Of a DNA stretch of 64,000 bases, positions 1 through 7,647 are shown piece by piece (the first letter of the stretch is position 1; every line of letters begins with the position of its first letter). The notes under the pieces were generated by a model. That model searched no databases. It worked only from the letters and a program-made list of their open reading frames with translations, and was not told the origin of the DNA. The position numbers and the translations under genes are program-made. The DNA lies in NCBI RefSeq assembly GCF_001487165.1, contig NZ_LN913006.1:747596-811595 (forward strand), written 5' to 3'. Source of the stretch: Blautia massiliensis (ex Durand et al. 2017) (GTDB taxonomy: Bacteria; Bacillota; Clostridia; Lachnospirales; Lachnospiraceae).

Positions 1-2
1 AG

Positions 3-170
3 CAGAATTTCTGGAATAAATATCTGAATCAGTTAGAACATTTCCATTATGAAGAGGAGCAGCGGGCTTATTACCAGGGAATGATGGATGTAGTTGAGTT
101 TCTTATTAATATAGGGGCAATAAAGAAATCCACGAATGTTAAGAGAATGATGGAAAAATACGCACGTTAA
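3..170 (+). CDS. C-terminal fragment of an unidentified protein (5' end outside window)
   Basis: An open frame runs from the window edge to a TAA at 168-170 and gives 55 residues rich in aromatic and charged amino acids, with EEEQRAYYQGMMDVVEFL near the middle and a basic end MMEKYAR. It is followed at once by a hairpin terminator. I do not recognise the family with certainty. The helical, acidic-then-basic character resembles small accessory proteins common on Lachnospiraceae integrative elements, but that is a guess. The position next to the orf9-like repressor suggests it belongs to the integrative element. Confidence 0.5.
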   Translation, partial: QNFWNKYLNQLEHFHYEEEQRAYYQGMMDVVEFLINIGAIKKSTNVKRMMEKYAR

Positions 171-175
171 GAGTG

Positions 176-200
176 GCGGTATGGGAAACCATACCGCTTC
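176..200 (+). terminator. Hairpin terminator between converging genes
   Basis: GCGGTATGG (176-184) and CCATACCGC (189-197) pair perfectly around a GAAA tetraloop, followed by TTCTTC. It sits between the stop of the partial gene (plus) and the stop of the repressor gene (minus), so it probably serves the plus-strand gene. The U tract is weak. Confidence 0.6.
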
Positions 201-233
201 TTCAGAATAATTCAGATAGAATTCAAATGAATT

Positions 234-593
234 TCAGGGATCTTGTTTATCGTGGTCTGTAGGAATTTTGTATGTGCGCAGGTATGCTTCTACGATGGCA
301 AGGATAGCGGTAATTTGCTCATCGTTGCATTTTGACAGGTACATGAGCAGGCGTTGATAATCAAGATTATCTGTATGATTGTTTGGATAAAACAATGGTT
401 CAGGAGGAACATTTAAAGCGCGTACCAGTTTTCTGATTTTATGAAAACTGGGAACTCGGCCCCCATTTTCAATTTCCTTTAAATATCGGCTGGACATTTC
501 TGCTTTTTCAGCTAATTCTTCATAAGTCAATTTTTGCTCGTGTCGGGCGTTCTTAAAAAACAATCCCAGTTCTTTATCTGTTTGTTTTGGCAT
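234..593 (-). CDS. XRE-family repressor, Tn916 Orf9-like
   Basis: A protein of 119 residues. A helix-turn-helix of the Cro/CI type spans about residues 10-62 (ELAEKAEMSSRYLKEIENGG), followed by a helical C-terminal part. I start it at the ATG at 593 (MPKQTDKEL), because GGAGGTG lies six bases upstream; an ATG at 608 is in frame but overlaps that ribosome site. Length, orientation against the next genes and position match Orf9 of Tn916, which is transcribed against the conjugation/recombination genes and is thought to repress them. Operator candidates lie in the divergent gap: CTTTCTTGAAAG (626-637) and two copies of ATATTTCACT (649-658, 672-681). Confidence 0.85.
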   Translation of the reverse strand: MPKQTDKELGLFFKNARHEQKLTYEELAEKAEMSSRYLKEIENGGRVPSFHKIRKLVRALNVPPEPLFYPNNHTDNLDYQRLLMYLSKCNDEQITAILAIVEAYLRTYKIPTDHDKQDP

Positions 594-893
594 ATGATAC
601 ACCTCCATGTTTAGTGTATAGTTCCCTTTCTTGAAAGAAAATGAACTAATATTTCACTAAAAAAGAGGGTGATATTTCACTTTTTAAAAGACATATAAAA
701 TTCTGAATTTCCGTAAAACAGATCCGGAGGTATTGGAAAGATTAAGAATTTTATTGTCTGGTATCACATCCGTCATTACGTGACGGATGAAATAGATAAA
801 TAGTTCAAAAAAGCAAATAAATTTCTTTACCTCAAAAAGTGAATTATACGCCACAAGAAATGATGGCAAAATATTATCTTTTGATATAAATAG
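594..893. other. Divergent control region of the element: operator-like dyads and repeats
   Basis: No convincing gene is present between the repressor and the sigma-like gene. The stretch holds a perfect dyad CTTTC-TT-GAAAG at 626-637, two direct copies of ATATTTCACT (649-658 and 672-681, 23 bases start to start), and a 9-bp perfect hairpin CATCCGTCA/TGACGGATG at 767-775/781-789. A TATACA box for the repressor lies on the minus strand next to the first dyad. These look like binding sites for the element repressor, but no footprint is known to me. Confidence 0.4.
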
Positions 894-932
894 CGTCCGA
901 TGGGCTAAAAACTACCCATTAGGACGTTTTTT
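894..932 (+). terminator. Intrinsic terminator upstream of the sigma-like gene
   Basis: CGTCC-g-ATGGG (894-904) pairs with CCCAT-TA-GGACG (915-926, small internal loop), followed by six T. It would stop plus-strand transcription entering from the element, a layout resembling the attenuated entry into orf7/orf8 known for Tn916. The base pairing is visible; the regulatory role is inferred. Confidence 0.65.
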
Positions 933-1097
933 ATATACCTCAAAATACAGGAAAAACAATTTTCTCGTATTTATTAAGAAATTTTTTAAAAATTTCTTCC
1001 CACACCCCGACAAATGCACTCATCCGTTTGGGATATGTGTGAAGGGGAAGCAAGAACTTTGCTTATTGCCTACCGGCGGGGAAGGAGGTGAACTCTT

Positions 1098-1535
1098 ATG
1101 GAGCAATCCTCTTTTCAAGATGAGCAGACAGTCAGACATCAGTTTGATTCTCTGTGCAAGCTGGCATTGAAAAGTGAAGTTATTAATTATGAAAAGCATA
1201 TGGCATATCGCCAGAAGTATGAAGTGATGTTGTCAGAATTATCAGAAAAGGAGTTGAGCAGACTTTTTATAATGGATGAGCATGAAATGGAAACACATCG
1301 TTTTCAGGTTCTGGGTTACGACATAGAAGTCAAAGATGCATTGATTGCTGAAGCACTGCAGACACTTACTGAAAAGAAAAGGAATGTTGTGTTATTATCA
1401 TATTTTATGGATATGAGTGATGCAGACATTGCCAGAGAAATGAATCTTGTACGCAGCACAATTAATGAGCATCGTAGACGATCACTGGAACTGATGAGAA
1501 AAAATATGGAGGAATCTGCAAATGAAAAAAAGTAA
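1098..1535 (+). CDS. Sigma-70-like regulator, Tn916 Orf7-like
   Basis: A protein of 145 residues. The C-terminal part (about 90-135) carries a sigma region 4 helix-turn-helix: LTEKKRNVVLLSYF, then DMSDADIAREMNL and RSTINEHRRRSL. Region 2 is not obvious. A strong GGAGGTGA lies ahead of the ATG. It overlaps the next gene by 14 bases, so the two are translationally coupled. In Tn916, Orf7 and Orf8 drive transcription through xis, int and the transfer genes in the circular form; the same role is inferred here. Confidence 0.85.
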   Translation: MEQSSFQDEQTVRHQFDSLCKLALKSEVINYEKHMAYRQKYEVMLSELSEKELSRLFIMDEHEMETHRFQVLGYDIEVKDALIAEALQTLTEKKRNVVLLSYFMDMSDADIAREMNLVRSTINEHRRRSLELMRKNMEESANEKK

Positions 1536-1794
1536 AAAACAGAAATGCACATTTGATTTGCTGCCATTCCATGTTATTGAGGCAGCATCAACTGGTGATA
1601 CTGAGGCAATCCAGGCAGTGTTGAAGCATTATGAAGGGTACATAACAGTTTTGGCTACCAGAAAAATGTTTGACGAATTTGGACAGGTGCATTACTGTGT
1701 AGATGAAACTCTGCGTCAACGCCTGGAAGCAAAACTGATTACTAAGACCTTGGGATTTGATACGAAATCATATGTAAGGAAAAGTAATCAGTAA
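1522..1794 (+). CDS. Small helix-turn-helix protein, Tn916 Orf8-like
   Basis: A protein of 90 residues with a basic N-terminus (KKSKKQK) and the pattern LLPFHVIEAASTGDTEAIQAVLKHYEGYI typical of the transposon helix-turn-helix family (HTH_16). The start codon lies inside the end of the sigma-like gene with GGAGG just upstream (1508-1512). It is thought to act with the Orf7-like partner in element regulation. Recognition rests on the family motif and on gene order. Confidence 0.8.
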   Translation: MKKSKKQKCTFDLLPFHVIEAASTGDTEAIQAVLKHYEGYITVLATRKMFDEFGQVHYCVDETLRQRLEAKLITKTLGFDTKSYVRKSNQ

Positions 1795-2217
1795 AGGGAG
1801 TATTTAATATAGATTCCTTTTCCCCTTCAGGAATTTTGTACCTTGAAAATTGTATATTGTTTTACATACAGGACGTGAAGATATGTAGAGCCACTAGGTA
1901 AATCCGCCATGATATATCTGCTCTGTTAATGGAGTAAATACGAGGAAATGCTGAAATATAACATTGAAGTAAAGGTATGGAGCGAGAAGAATTTGACAAA
2001 ATGTGCAGCAACTGCACAGGGCGACGAAGCATATCTGTGATAATGATACTTCCAGAAAAAATCTGGTCATATATAATGACGGTGCAAAACCGATGTGGGC
2101 AGAGTACTGAACTGCCACCTGTATTGTAATTTTATCTGCCGATGACAGTGTATAAAATTGTAAATTGTCATGGGCAGATAAAAATGTTTTGTCCAAAGAG
2201 AAAAGGAGGAGAGAAGA
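1795..2217. other. Gap with a possible broken small gene, before xis
   Basis: This 423-base stretch has no full-length gene that I can support. An ATG at 1948 with GAGGAA ahead opens 30 codons (MLKYNIEVKVWSEKNL...), stopping at TGA 2038-2040. The +1 frame continues with coding-like sequence (DNDTSRKNLVIYNDG...MWAEY) to a TGA at about 2106-2108. This may be a frameshifted small gene of about 53 residues. TTATCTGCC at 2131-2139 and GGGCAGATAA at 2172-2181 are complementary and could form an RNA stem. Confidence 0.3.
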
Positions 2218-2439
2218 GTGGCGATTAAAATTGAAAAAGGTAAGATTCCAATTTGGGAAAAATATATGCTTACGGTGGATGAAGCAGTGCAATATTTTGG
2301 AATAGGTGAAAAGAAAATAAGGATGCTTATTTCGGAACATCTAAATTCAGAATGTTGCTTTACAGTCCAGGTGGGGTGTAAGTCATTGATTAACCGTAAG
2401 AAATTTGAGGCCTTTCTGGATCAGACTACGTCTTTGTAA
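2218..2439 (+). CDS. xis: Excisionase, Tn916 Xis-like
   Basis: A 73-residue protein starting at GTG, with AAGGAGGAG upstream. IPIWEKYMLTVDEAVQYFGIGEKKIRMLI is the winged-helix start of Tn916-type Xis, and INRKKFEAFLD near the end also fits. Xis bends the element ends so that Int excises rather than integrates. It lies 104 bases before the int start, as in the family. Confidence 0.92.
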   Translation: MAIKIEKGKIPIWEKYMLTVDEAVQYFGIGEKKIRMLISEHLNSECCFTVQVGCKSLINRKKFEAFLDQTTSL

Positions 2440-2469
2440 AAAATATACGAACAATTTAGCACTTTAAAG

Positions 2470-2498
2470 TGGAAATGCTAGCCCTGGTATGATATAAT
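2470..2498 (+). promoter_or_regulatory. Promoter of the integrase gene
   Basis: TGGAAA (2470-2475), a 17-base spacer and a perfect TATAAT (2493-2498). Initiation would fall near 2505, almost on the in-frame GTG at 2508, which argues that translation starts at the downstream TTG 2544. AGCCCT/AGGGCT form a 6-bp inverted repeat around the box (2479-2484/2513-2518). Confidence 0.6.
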
Positions 2499-2543
2499 AC
2501 CTATATCGTGCTAGGGCTTCTTCGTGGAAAGGGGCGAAGACGT

Positions 2544-3758
2544 TTGGGTAAAACAAAACGTGACCAAAAACGACGGGATAAAAAAGGTCGAATTTTACGA
2601 AACGGAGAAAGTCAGAGAAAAGATGGAAGATATGCGTTTGTATATACAGATTGTTATGGAAAGCAGAAGTTTTTGTATAGTTGGAAATTAGAGCCAACAG
2701 ATTCTCTGCCAACTGGATGCAGACCATGCTTAGCTCTAAGGGAAAAAGAAAAAAATATCCAAAGAGATTTACATGATGGTATAGTACCTTACGGAGGAAA
2801 TTTAACAGTTTTAGATTTGGTTCAAAAATACATTGGACAAAAAAAGGGGGTTCGTCATAACACTCAGGCGAACTATGATTTTGTGATCAATATAATAAAA
2901 AAAGAAGAATTCGGAACCAGAAGAATAGATAAAATAAAATTGTCGGATGCAAAAGCATGGTTTATTAAGCTGCAAGCAGATGGAAGAGGATACAGTTCCA
3001 TTCACAGTGTGCGTGGAATTGTAAGACCTGCATTTCAGATGGCAGTTGAAGATGATTTACTGCGCAAGAATCCTTTTGAATTTCAATTATGTACAGTTGT
3101 CGTAAATGACAGTGTTACAAGACAGGCAATTACAAAAGAACAGGAAGAGTTATTTCTGGAGTTTATCCGAAATGATGACCATTACTCAAAATACTATAAT
3201 GGAATGTTTATTTTGTTTAAGACTGGACTGCGTATTTCTGAGTTTTGTGGATTGACAGTGAAAGATATTGATCTTCAGGAGAGAAAAATCAATGTGAATC
3301 ATCAGCTTCAGAGAACCAGAGGAATGCAGTACGTCATTGAAGATACCAAAACTTCAAGTGGAACACGAATGTTACCGATGACAGATGAAGTTTATGAATG
3401 TTTTGAACAGATTGTGAAAAACCGTAAAAAAGTAAGGGTTGAGCCGATTATAGATGGATATAGTCGATTTCTATTCCTGGATAAAAAAGATATGCCTGAG
3501 GTAGCACTCCATTGGGAAAAACATTTTCAATGGGCGTTAGGAAAGTATAATCGTACTCATGAGAAACAAATGCCAAAGATCACGCCTCATGTATGCAGGC
3601 ATACATATTGTTCCAATATGGCGAAAGCTGGAATGAATCCGAAAGCACTCCAATATTTAATGGGACATTCTGATATAGGGGTTACGTTAAATGTATATAC
3701 GCATCTGGGATTAATTGATGCAAAAGAAGAGATGAATAGGATTGCAAAACTGGCATAG
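2544..3758 (+). CDS. int: Tyrosine integrase, Tn916 family
   Basis: A site-specific recombinase of 404 residues, the length of Tn916 Int. I use the TTG at 2544 because AAAGGGG lies about nine bases ahead and because the product then begins GKTKRDQKRRDKKGRI, like Tn916 Int; the in-frame GTG at 2508 lacks a ribosome site. The N-terminal arm-binding domain (RNGESQRKDGRYAF) is followed by a core-binding domain (about 80-170) and the catalytic domain. The catalytic residues are visible as TGLRISEF (Arg), HVCRHTY (His-x-x-Arg) and GHSDIGVTLNVYTHL (His and the Tyr nucleophile). It appears intact. Confidence 0.95.
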   Translation: MGKTKRDQKRRDKKGRILRNGESQRKDGRYAFVYTDCYGKQKFLYSWKLEPTDSLPTGCRPCLALREKEKNIQRDLHDGIVPYGGNLTVLDLVQKYIGQKKGVRHNTQANYDFVINIIKKEEFGTRRIDKIKLSDAKAWFIKLQADGRGYSSIHSVRGIVRPAFQMAVEDDLLRKNPFEFQLCTVVVNDSVTRQAITKEQEELFLEFIRNDDHYSKYYNGMFILFKTGLRISEFCGLTVKDIDLQERKINVNHQLQRTRGMQYVIEDTKTSSGTRMLPMTDEVYECFEQIVKNRKKVRVEPIIDGYSRFLFLDKKDMPEVALHWEKHFQWALGKYNRTHEKQMPKITPHVCRHTYCSNMAKAGMNPKALQYLMGHSDIGVTLNVYTHLGLIDAKEEMNRIAKLA

Positions 3759-3806
3759 TATGATAAAATAATAGAAAAAAGAATTAAAAATAATCTGATT
3801 ATAAGG

Positions 3807-3847
3807 TTCTTAGAAAGCCTGTTTTCCAGGCTGATTATTACTAAGAA
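3807..3847. repeat. Nested inverted repeat after int, near the element end
   Basis: An outer pair TTCTTAG (3807-3813)/CTAAGAA (3841-3847) encloses an inner perfect hairpin AGCCTG (3816-3821)/CAGGCT (3827-3832). There is no T run, so it is not a classical terminator. It may be an end structure of the integrative element or an int mRNA stabiliser. Confidence 0.45.
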
Positions 3848-3973
3848 GTTACTAAATTTGGATAAGAAAATATACGAATTTATGCTGTGATATACAGGAA
3901 AATGACAGGATTGAAGATTATCGGAAAATACCTGTAAACAGCGTAAATACAGCATTTCAAGGAGTTTTAAGCA

Positions 3974-4444
3974 ATGATAAGAGTGTTATTTGTCTGCCAC
4001 GGCAATATCTGCAGATCAACCATGGCCGAGAGTGTTTTTACGCACAAAGTAAAAACGCTCGGCCTTTCAGATCAGTTTTTGATCGACAGTTTTGCAACAA
4101 GTACAGAGGAGATTGGGAATCCGCCTCACAGAGGAACAGTGAACAAGCTGAGAGAAGTGGGAATACCACTGGTTCCGCACAGAGCGAAGCAGATTACGTG
4201 GGCGGATTATGAAAAATCCGATTATATTATTGGTATGGATTCTGCTAATATGCGTAATCTTAACAGGATGCTGAAGAATGACCCGGAAGAGAAGCTTTAT
4301 AAGTTTCTGACTTTTGCCGGATCAGGACGGGATATTGCGGATCCTTGGTATACAGGAAATTTTGATGAAACTTATGAAGATATACAGGAAGGTTGTGAGG
4401 GATTTCTGGATTATCTGGAGAAACATGGAGAAATCCATTACTGA
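3974..4444 (+). CDS. Low-molecular-weight protein tyrosine phosphatase
   Basis: A cytosolic phosphatase of 156 residues. The P-loop CX5R(S/T) is seen at residues 8-15 (CHGNICRS), and the general-acid Asp in ADPWY about residue 121. The length is typical. AAGGAG lies before the ATG. It is the first chromosomal gene after the integrative element. Relatives act on phosphotyrosine of kinases of exopolysaccharide systems, but none lies next to it, so the substrate is unknown. Its 5' coding part contains a strong inverted repeat (see 4024-4064). Confidence 0.92.
   Translation: MIRVLFVCHGNICRSTMAESVFTHKVKTLGLSDQFLIDSFATSTEEIGNPPHRGTVNKLREVGIPLVPHRAKQITWADYEKSDYIIGMDSANMRNLNRMLKNDPEEKLYKFLTFAGSGRDIADPWYTGNFDETYEDIQEGCEGFLDYLEKHGEIHY
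4024..4064. repeat. Long inverted repeat inside the phosphatase coding sequence
   Basis: GGCCGAG (4024-4030) plus GTTTTTAC (4034-4041) pair with GTAAAAAC (4049-4056) plus CTCGGCC (4058-4064), giving 15 paired bases with a small internal loop and a 7-base loop. TTTCAG follows. It falls on codons of ordinary family residues (MAESVFTHKVKTLG). Confidence 0.6.
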
Positions 4445-4534
4445 TATTTCGGAATGAGACACAAATCTGAAACAATACAAAAGGTATGACAGCAAAAGGC
4501 AGCGGAAGTTGCTTTTTCTGTCGATGAAAACTTC

Positions 4535-4563
4535 TTTACAAATCTGAAAACTTCTATTATACT
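4535..4563 (+). promoter_or_regulatory. Promoter and structured leader of the DUF5688 gene
   Basis: TTTACA (4535-4540), a 17-base spacer, TATACT (4558-4563). The leader to the ATG at 4751 is about 180 bases long and holds two hairpins: GCAGAGA/TCTCTGC (4592-4598/4606-4612) and GTGGAA/TTCCAC (4622-4627/4633-4638). No believable gene lies in the 306-base gap 4445-4750. Confidence 0.6.
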
Positions 4564-4750
4564 TGTCCATACAGCAAGCAACTCAGATTCAGCAGAGAAA
4601 TCTGCTCTCTGCAATTCTACAGTGGAAGTTCTTTCCACAGAAATATCTAATCATGTTATCAGATCAGAATCATTTTGTGCGTCGTTGTGAGAGCGCACAG
4701 GATTTTGTCAGGACATTCGTCCGCTTTGTTTCACAGAAAGGAAATTAAAT

Positions 4751-5683
4751 ATGGAAAAAAGTTATGAAACTTTTGTCACGGACCTGAGAAAGCTCCTTCT
4801 TGCGGCTATGGATCTGAAGGAAGAAGAAATTTATTTTTCAAACGATGGAGAAAAATATGGCTGTTTGGGAGATAGGCTATTTGTAGAGAGTGGTCATATG
4901 GAAAAGGCAAAAACAGTCTGCGGGTTGCATACAGAAGAGCTTTATAAAAGGTACTGTCAGGAACATTCTTTTGAAAATATCGTTCATGATTGTATTAGGG
5001 AGATAAAAAAAGTCAGTGAAAATTGTGTGCTATGTGATTTGGACGATCTGAAAGATTATGAGAAGGTAAAAAGCAGACTTTTTATTCGACTTCTGAATGC
5101 AGATAAAAACAGGACTATACTGAAGGAGTTGGTTCATCACAAAATCGGAGATATTGCTTTAGTGGTTTATTATCTTGCAGGAGAAAAAGAAGGATATGTT
5201 CTGAGTGCAAAGATCAAGAAAAGCTTTGTGGAGAAATGGGGAAAAGATGCGGATACTGTTTTCGAAGCTGCTTTAATAAATACATATTTTATCAGTCCAC
5301 CAAGAATCTATCATTGGGAAAAAATGCTGTTTGATAAGACATATGAAGGAGATAATTTCATGGATATCCTTGGAACATACCATCCAAATAAAGGGATTGC
5401 CGGGAATTGCCTGAGTACAGAAAAGCGTACTAATGGAGCGGCAGCAATCTTTTTGCCCGGGGTAGCCAGACGTCTTTCTGAACTTCTGGGGTCAGACCTG
5501 TATCTGGTTTTTACCAGTGTTCATGAAGTAATGGTCCATAATGCGGATGTGGTTTATCCGGAAGATTTGAAAGAAGTTCTAAGTGATACGCTCGAGAAAG
5601 CAACTCCGGAAGAGGATTATCTGACATCTTCCATTTATCGATACAGCAGAAGGAGTGGTGAATTCTCTGTGGAATTGAAATGA
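4751..5683 (+). CDS. DUF5688 family protein, function unknown
   Basis: A protein of 310 residues without a signal peptide or membrane segment. The layout, with an N-terminal part opening YETFVTDLRK, a middle LFIRLLNADKNRTILKELVHHKIGDIALVVYYLA and the C-terminal pattern NGAAAIFLPGVARRLSELLGSDLYLVFTSVHEVMVH, matches the DUF5688 family, which is frequent in Lachnospiraceae, often in several copies. No biochemical role is known to me. It stands alone behind its own promoter and a structured leader, and converges on the ABC operon. Confidence 0.8.
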   Translation: MEKSYETFVTDLRKLLLAAMDLKEEEIYFSNDGEKYGCLGDRLFVESGHMEKAKTVCGLHTEELYKRYCQEHSFENIVHDCIREIKKVSENCVLCDLDDLKDYEKVKSRLFIRLLNADKNRTILKELVHHKIGDIALVVYYLAGEKEGYVLSAKIKKSFVEKWGKDADTVFEAALINTYFISPPRIYHWEKMLFDKTYEGDNFMDILGTYHPNKGIAGNCLSTEKRTNGAAAIFLPGVARRLSELLGSDLYLVFTSVHEVMVHNADVVYPEDLKEVLSDTLEKATPEEDYLTSSIYRYSRRSGEFSVELK

Positions 5684-5751
5684 GCTAAAGAGAGGTGACA
5701 TATGGAAGTGCTTTGAGTTTATCGTTATTTGGGCATTAGAACAGAAATTAA

Positions 5752-5786
5752 GGCCGGAATCCATCATAAAGAATGAAATTCCGGCC
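5752..5786. terminator. Hairpin between converging genes
   Basis: GGCCGGAAT (5752-5760) and ATTCCGGCC (5778-5786) form a perfect 9-bp stem with a 17-base loop. It separates the DUF5688 gene (plus) from the ABC operon (minus). The T tracts on either side are poor, so termination strength is uncertain. Confidence 0.5.
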
Positions 5787-5846
5787 AGGTTCTTTCCATG
5801 TGTTATGCTGTTTGTCTAACTATTATAAGAGTTCTTTTTTTGTGGT

Positions 5847-6641
5847 TTAGCTGAGAAGTGCGGAATCGTTGGAAAATTCTTCACCGCTGGCTTCTTCGAA
5901 TTTGTCCAGGAGATCTTTGACTGTAAGCTTTTTCTTTTCTTCGCCCTGGATATCCAGAATGATCTTTCCCTCCCACATCATGATCAGACGATTGCCGTGA
6001 GTGATTGCATCACGCATGTTATGGGTGATCATCATGGTTGTCAGATGATCGCGGTTTACGATCATGTCTGTGATCTCGAGAACCTTGGCTGCAGTCTTCG
6101 GATCAAGAGCAGCAGTGTGCTCATCCAGAAGAAGAAGCTGAGGCTTCTTTAAAGTTGCCATCAGAAGTGTCAATGCCTGACGCTGGCCACCGGAGAGGAG
6201 TCCGACTTTGGAAGTGAGCCGGTCCTCAAGACCAAGACCGAGAATCTTCAGGAGTTCGTGGTATTCTTCCCGTTCCTGGCGGGTAATGCCCGGACGGAGA
6301 AGGCGGGATTTTCCGCGGCGTTTGGCAAGAGCGAGATTTTCTTCAATTCCCATAGTTGCAGCAGTTCCGGTCATAGGATCCTGGAATACACGGCCAAGAT
6401 ACGCGGCTCTTTTATATTCGGAAAGTTTTGTGACATCGGTTCCACCGATAATGATCTTTCCGGAATCTACAGGCCAGGCACCTGCAACTGCATTCAGCAT
6501 AGTGGATTTTCCGGCACCGTTTCCTCCGATGACTGTAACAAAATCACCTTCGTTCAGATGAAGATCCACGCCGTTTAAAGCAACCTTTTCATTGATGGTG
6601 CCCGGATTAAATGTTTTATGTATATCGATCAGTTTCAGCAT
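5847..6641 (-). CDS. ABC transporter ATPase, TrpZ-like
   Basis: An ATPase of 264 residues. Walker A GGNGAGKST, signature LSGGQRQ, Walker B LLLLDEHTAALD and switch His in MITHN are all present. It energises the permease and binding protein encoded just upstream. The permease stop overlaps an ATG at 6647 (ATGA), but GGAGG sits only three bases before that ATG and nine before the next one at 6641, so the latter (MLKLIDIHKTF) is the better start. It is the last gene of the operon. In this family (TrpXYZ-like) the substrate is predicted to be an aromatic amino acid or related small molecule; this is not provable here. Confidence 0.9.
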   Translation of the reverse strand: MLKLIDIHKTFNPGTINEKVALNGVDLHLNEGDFVTVIGGNGAGKSTMLNAVAGAWPVDSGKIIIGGTDVTKLSEYKRAAYLGRVFQDPMTGTAATMGIEENLALAKRRGKSRLLRPGITRQEREEYHELLKILGLGLEDRLTSKVGLLSGGQRQALTLLMATLKKPQLLLLDEHTAALDPKTAAKVLEITDMIVNRDHLTTMMITHNMRDAITHGNRLIMMWEGKIILDIQGEEKKKLTVKDLLDKFEEASGEEFSNDSALLS

Positions 6642-6643
6642 GA

Positions 6644-7558
6644 TCATTTACCTCCCTGTTTGGCTTTTGTAAAGTATTTGCCCTTCCAGTATGGGAAAGC
6701 AAGGAACAATGCGACGACGAGTGCGGAAAGCATTTTCAGAAGGTCTGTATCAATTCCCATCCAGATAACAATCTGAAGTACCAGATAATAAAGAATAGAA
6801 CCAAATACAACGCTTAACAGCTTCAGTGCAAAGTTACGGAAAATACGGCTGAAGATCGCTTCCCCGATAATTACTGCAGCAAGACCGATAACGATGGAAC
6901 CACGTCCCATGTTGATATCTGCAAATCCCTGGTACTGTGTGAGAAGAGCGCCGGAAAGAGCAACAAGTCCGTTGGAAAGCATTAGTCCCAGAACCTTATT
7001 GCGGTCTGTGTTGATACCCTGTGCACGGGACATGCTTGGATTACATCCGGTCGCACGCAGGGAACATCCGAGTTCAGTTCCGAAGAACCAGTAAAGGACT
7101 GCAATCAGAATGATGATCATAATTGCTACGATAAAAAGCGTATTCTGTGTTAGAGCAACACCCTTGACACGTCGAAGGGATACCAGAAGATTAAATTTAT
7201 CAACATTGATCGCCTGGTTTGCTTTTCCCATGATCTTCAGGTTGACAGAGTAAAGGGAAAGCTGTGTCAGGATTCCGGCAAGGATAGCCGGGATGCCCAT
7301 AAAGGTATGAAAAATACCGGTGGCAAGACCGGCCAGAAGTCCGGCTCCTGTTGCAACCAGCATGGACACCCATACATTGTGTCCGCTGAGCATCATCATG
7401 ATACAAACAGCGCCGCCTGTACATAAAGTTCCGTCAACGGTAAGATCCGCAATATCAAGAATGCGGAATGTAATGTACACACCGATCGCCATGATTCCCC
7501 AGATAAGCCCCTGTGCGGCAGCTCCTGGAAGTGCGGTTATTAAACTCATAATCTGCAT
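6644..7558 (-). CDS. ABC transporter permease, TrpY-like
   Basis: A hydrophobic protein of 304 residues with about eight membrane segments of the branched-chain amino acid permease type (BPD_transp_2). GTELGCSLRATGCNPSMSRAQGI is the cytoplasmic coupling loop. GAGGAGG lies ten bases before the ATG at 7558. It belongs between the binding-protein gene and the ATPase gene, and the three form one minus-strand operon. A strong hairpin (7590-7620) separates it from the binding-protein gene and may lower its expression relative to the latter. Confidence 0.9.
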   Translation of the reverse strand: MQIMSLITALPGAAAQGLIWGIMAIGVYITFRILDIADLTVDGTLCTGGAVCIMMMLSGHNVWVSMLVATGAGLLAGLATGIFHTFMGIPAILAGILTQLSLYSVNLKIMGKANQAINVDKFNLLVSLRRVKGVALTQNTLFIVAIMIIILIAVLYWFFGTELGCSLRATGCNPSMSRAQGINTDRNKVLGLMLSNGLVALSGALLTQYQGFADINMGRGSIVIGLAAVIIGEAIFSRIFRNFALKLLSVVFGSILYYLVLQIVIWMGIDTDLLKMLSALVVALFLAFPYWKGKYFTKAKQGGK

Positions 7559-7589
7559 GTTAAATTATCCTCCTCTTTTTTATGCACGA

Positions 7590-7620
7590 ACAGCGAGAAG
7601 GGGAACTCCCTTCTCGCTGT
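7590..7620 (-). other. 13-bp perfect hairpin between binding-protein and permease genes
   Basis: ACAGCGAGAAGGG (7590-7602) and CCCTTCTCGCTGT (7608-7620) pair without mismatch around a 5-base loop. On the minus-strand transcript it is not followed by a U tract, so it is more likely an mRNA end stabiliser or partial stop than a full terminator. Confidence 0.6.
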
Positions 7621-7647
7621 ATCAGTGTATAATAGGTTTTTTACCGA

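Larger units (their letters stand above)
1..3850 (+). mobile_element. Right end of a Tn916-family integrative conjugative element (or remnant)
   Basis: The gene order orf9-like repressor (minus), sigma-like gene, HTH gene, xis, int (all plus) matches the regulation/recombination end of Tn916 as known from that family. The integrase (404 residues) closely resembles Tn916 Int in its N-terminal and catalytic parts. No conjugation gene is in the window, so whether a complete element lies upstream of position 1 cannot be seen. The right boundary is not defined at base level: it should fall between the int stop (3758) and the phosphatase gene at 3974; 3850 is an estimate placed after an inverted repeat. 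No tRNA lies at the junction, which fits the AT-rich target preference of this integrase group. Confidence 0.8.

Noticed and set aside
684-869. 61-codon minus-strand frame in the element control region
   Set aside because: No ribosome site, and it runs through a hairpin and operator-like repeats.
3759-3973. tRNA gene as integration target
   Set aside because: No cloverleaf or CCA-end pattern can be seen; the region is AT-rich with a nested hairpin only.
4563-4748. 61-codon frame before the DUF5688 gene
   Set aside because: It has no ribosome site, overlaps leader hairpins and a promoter, and reads as no known family.
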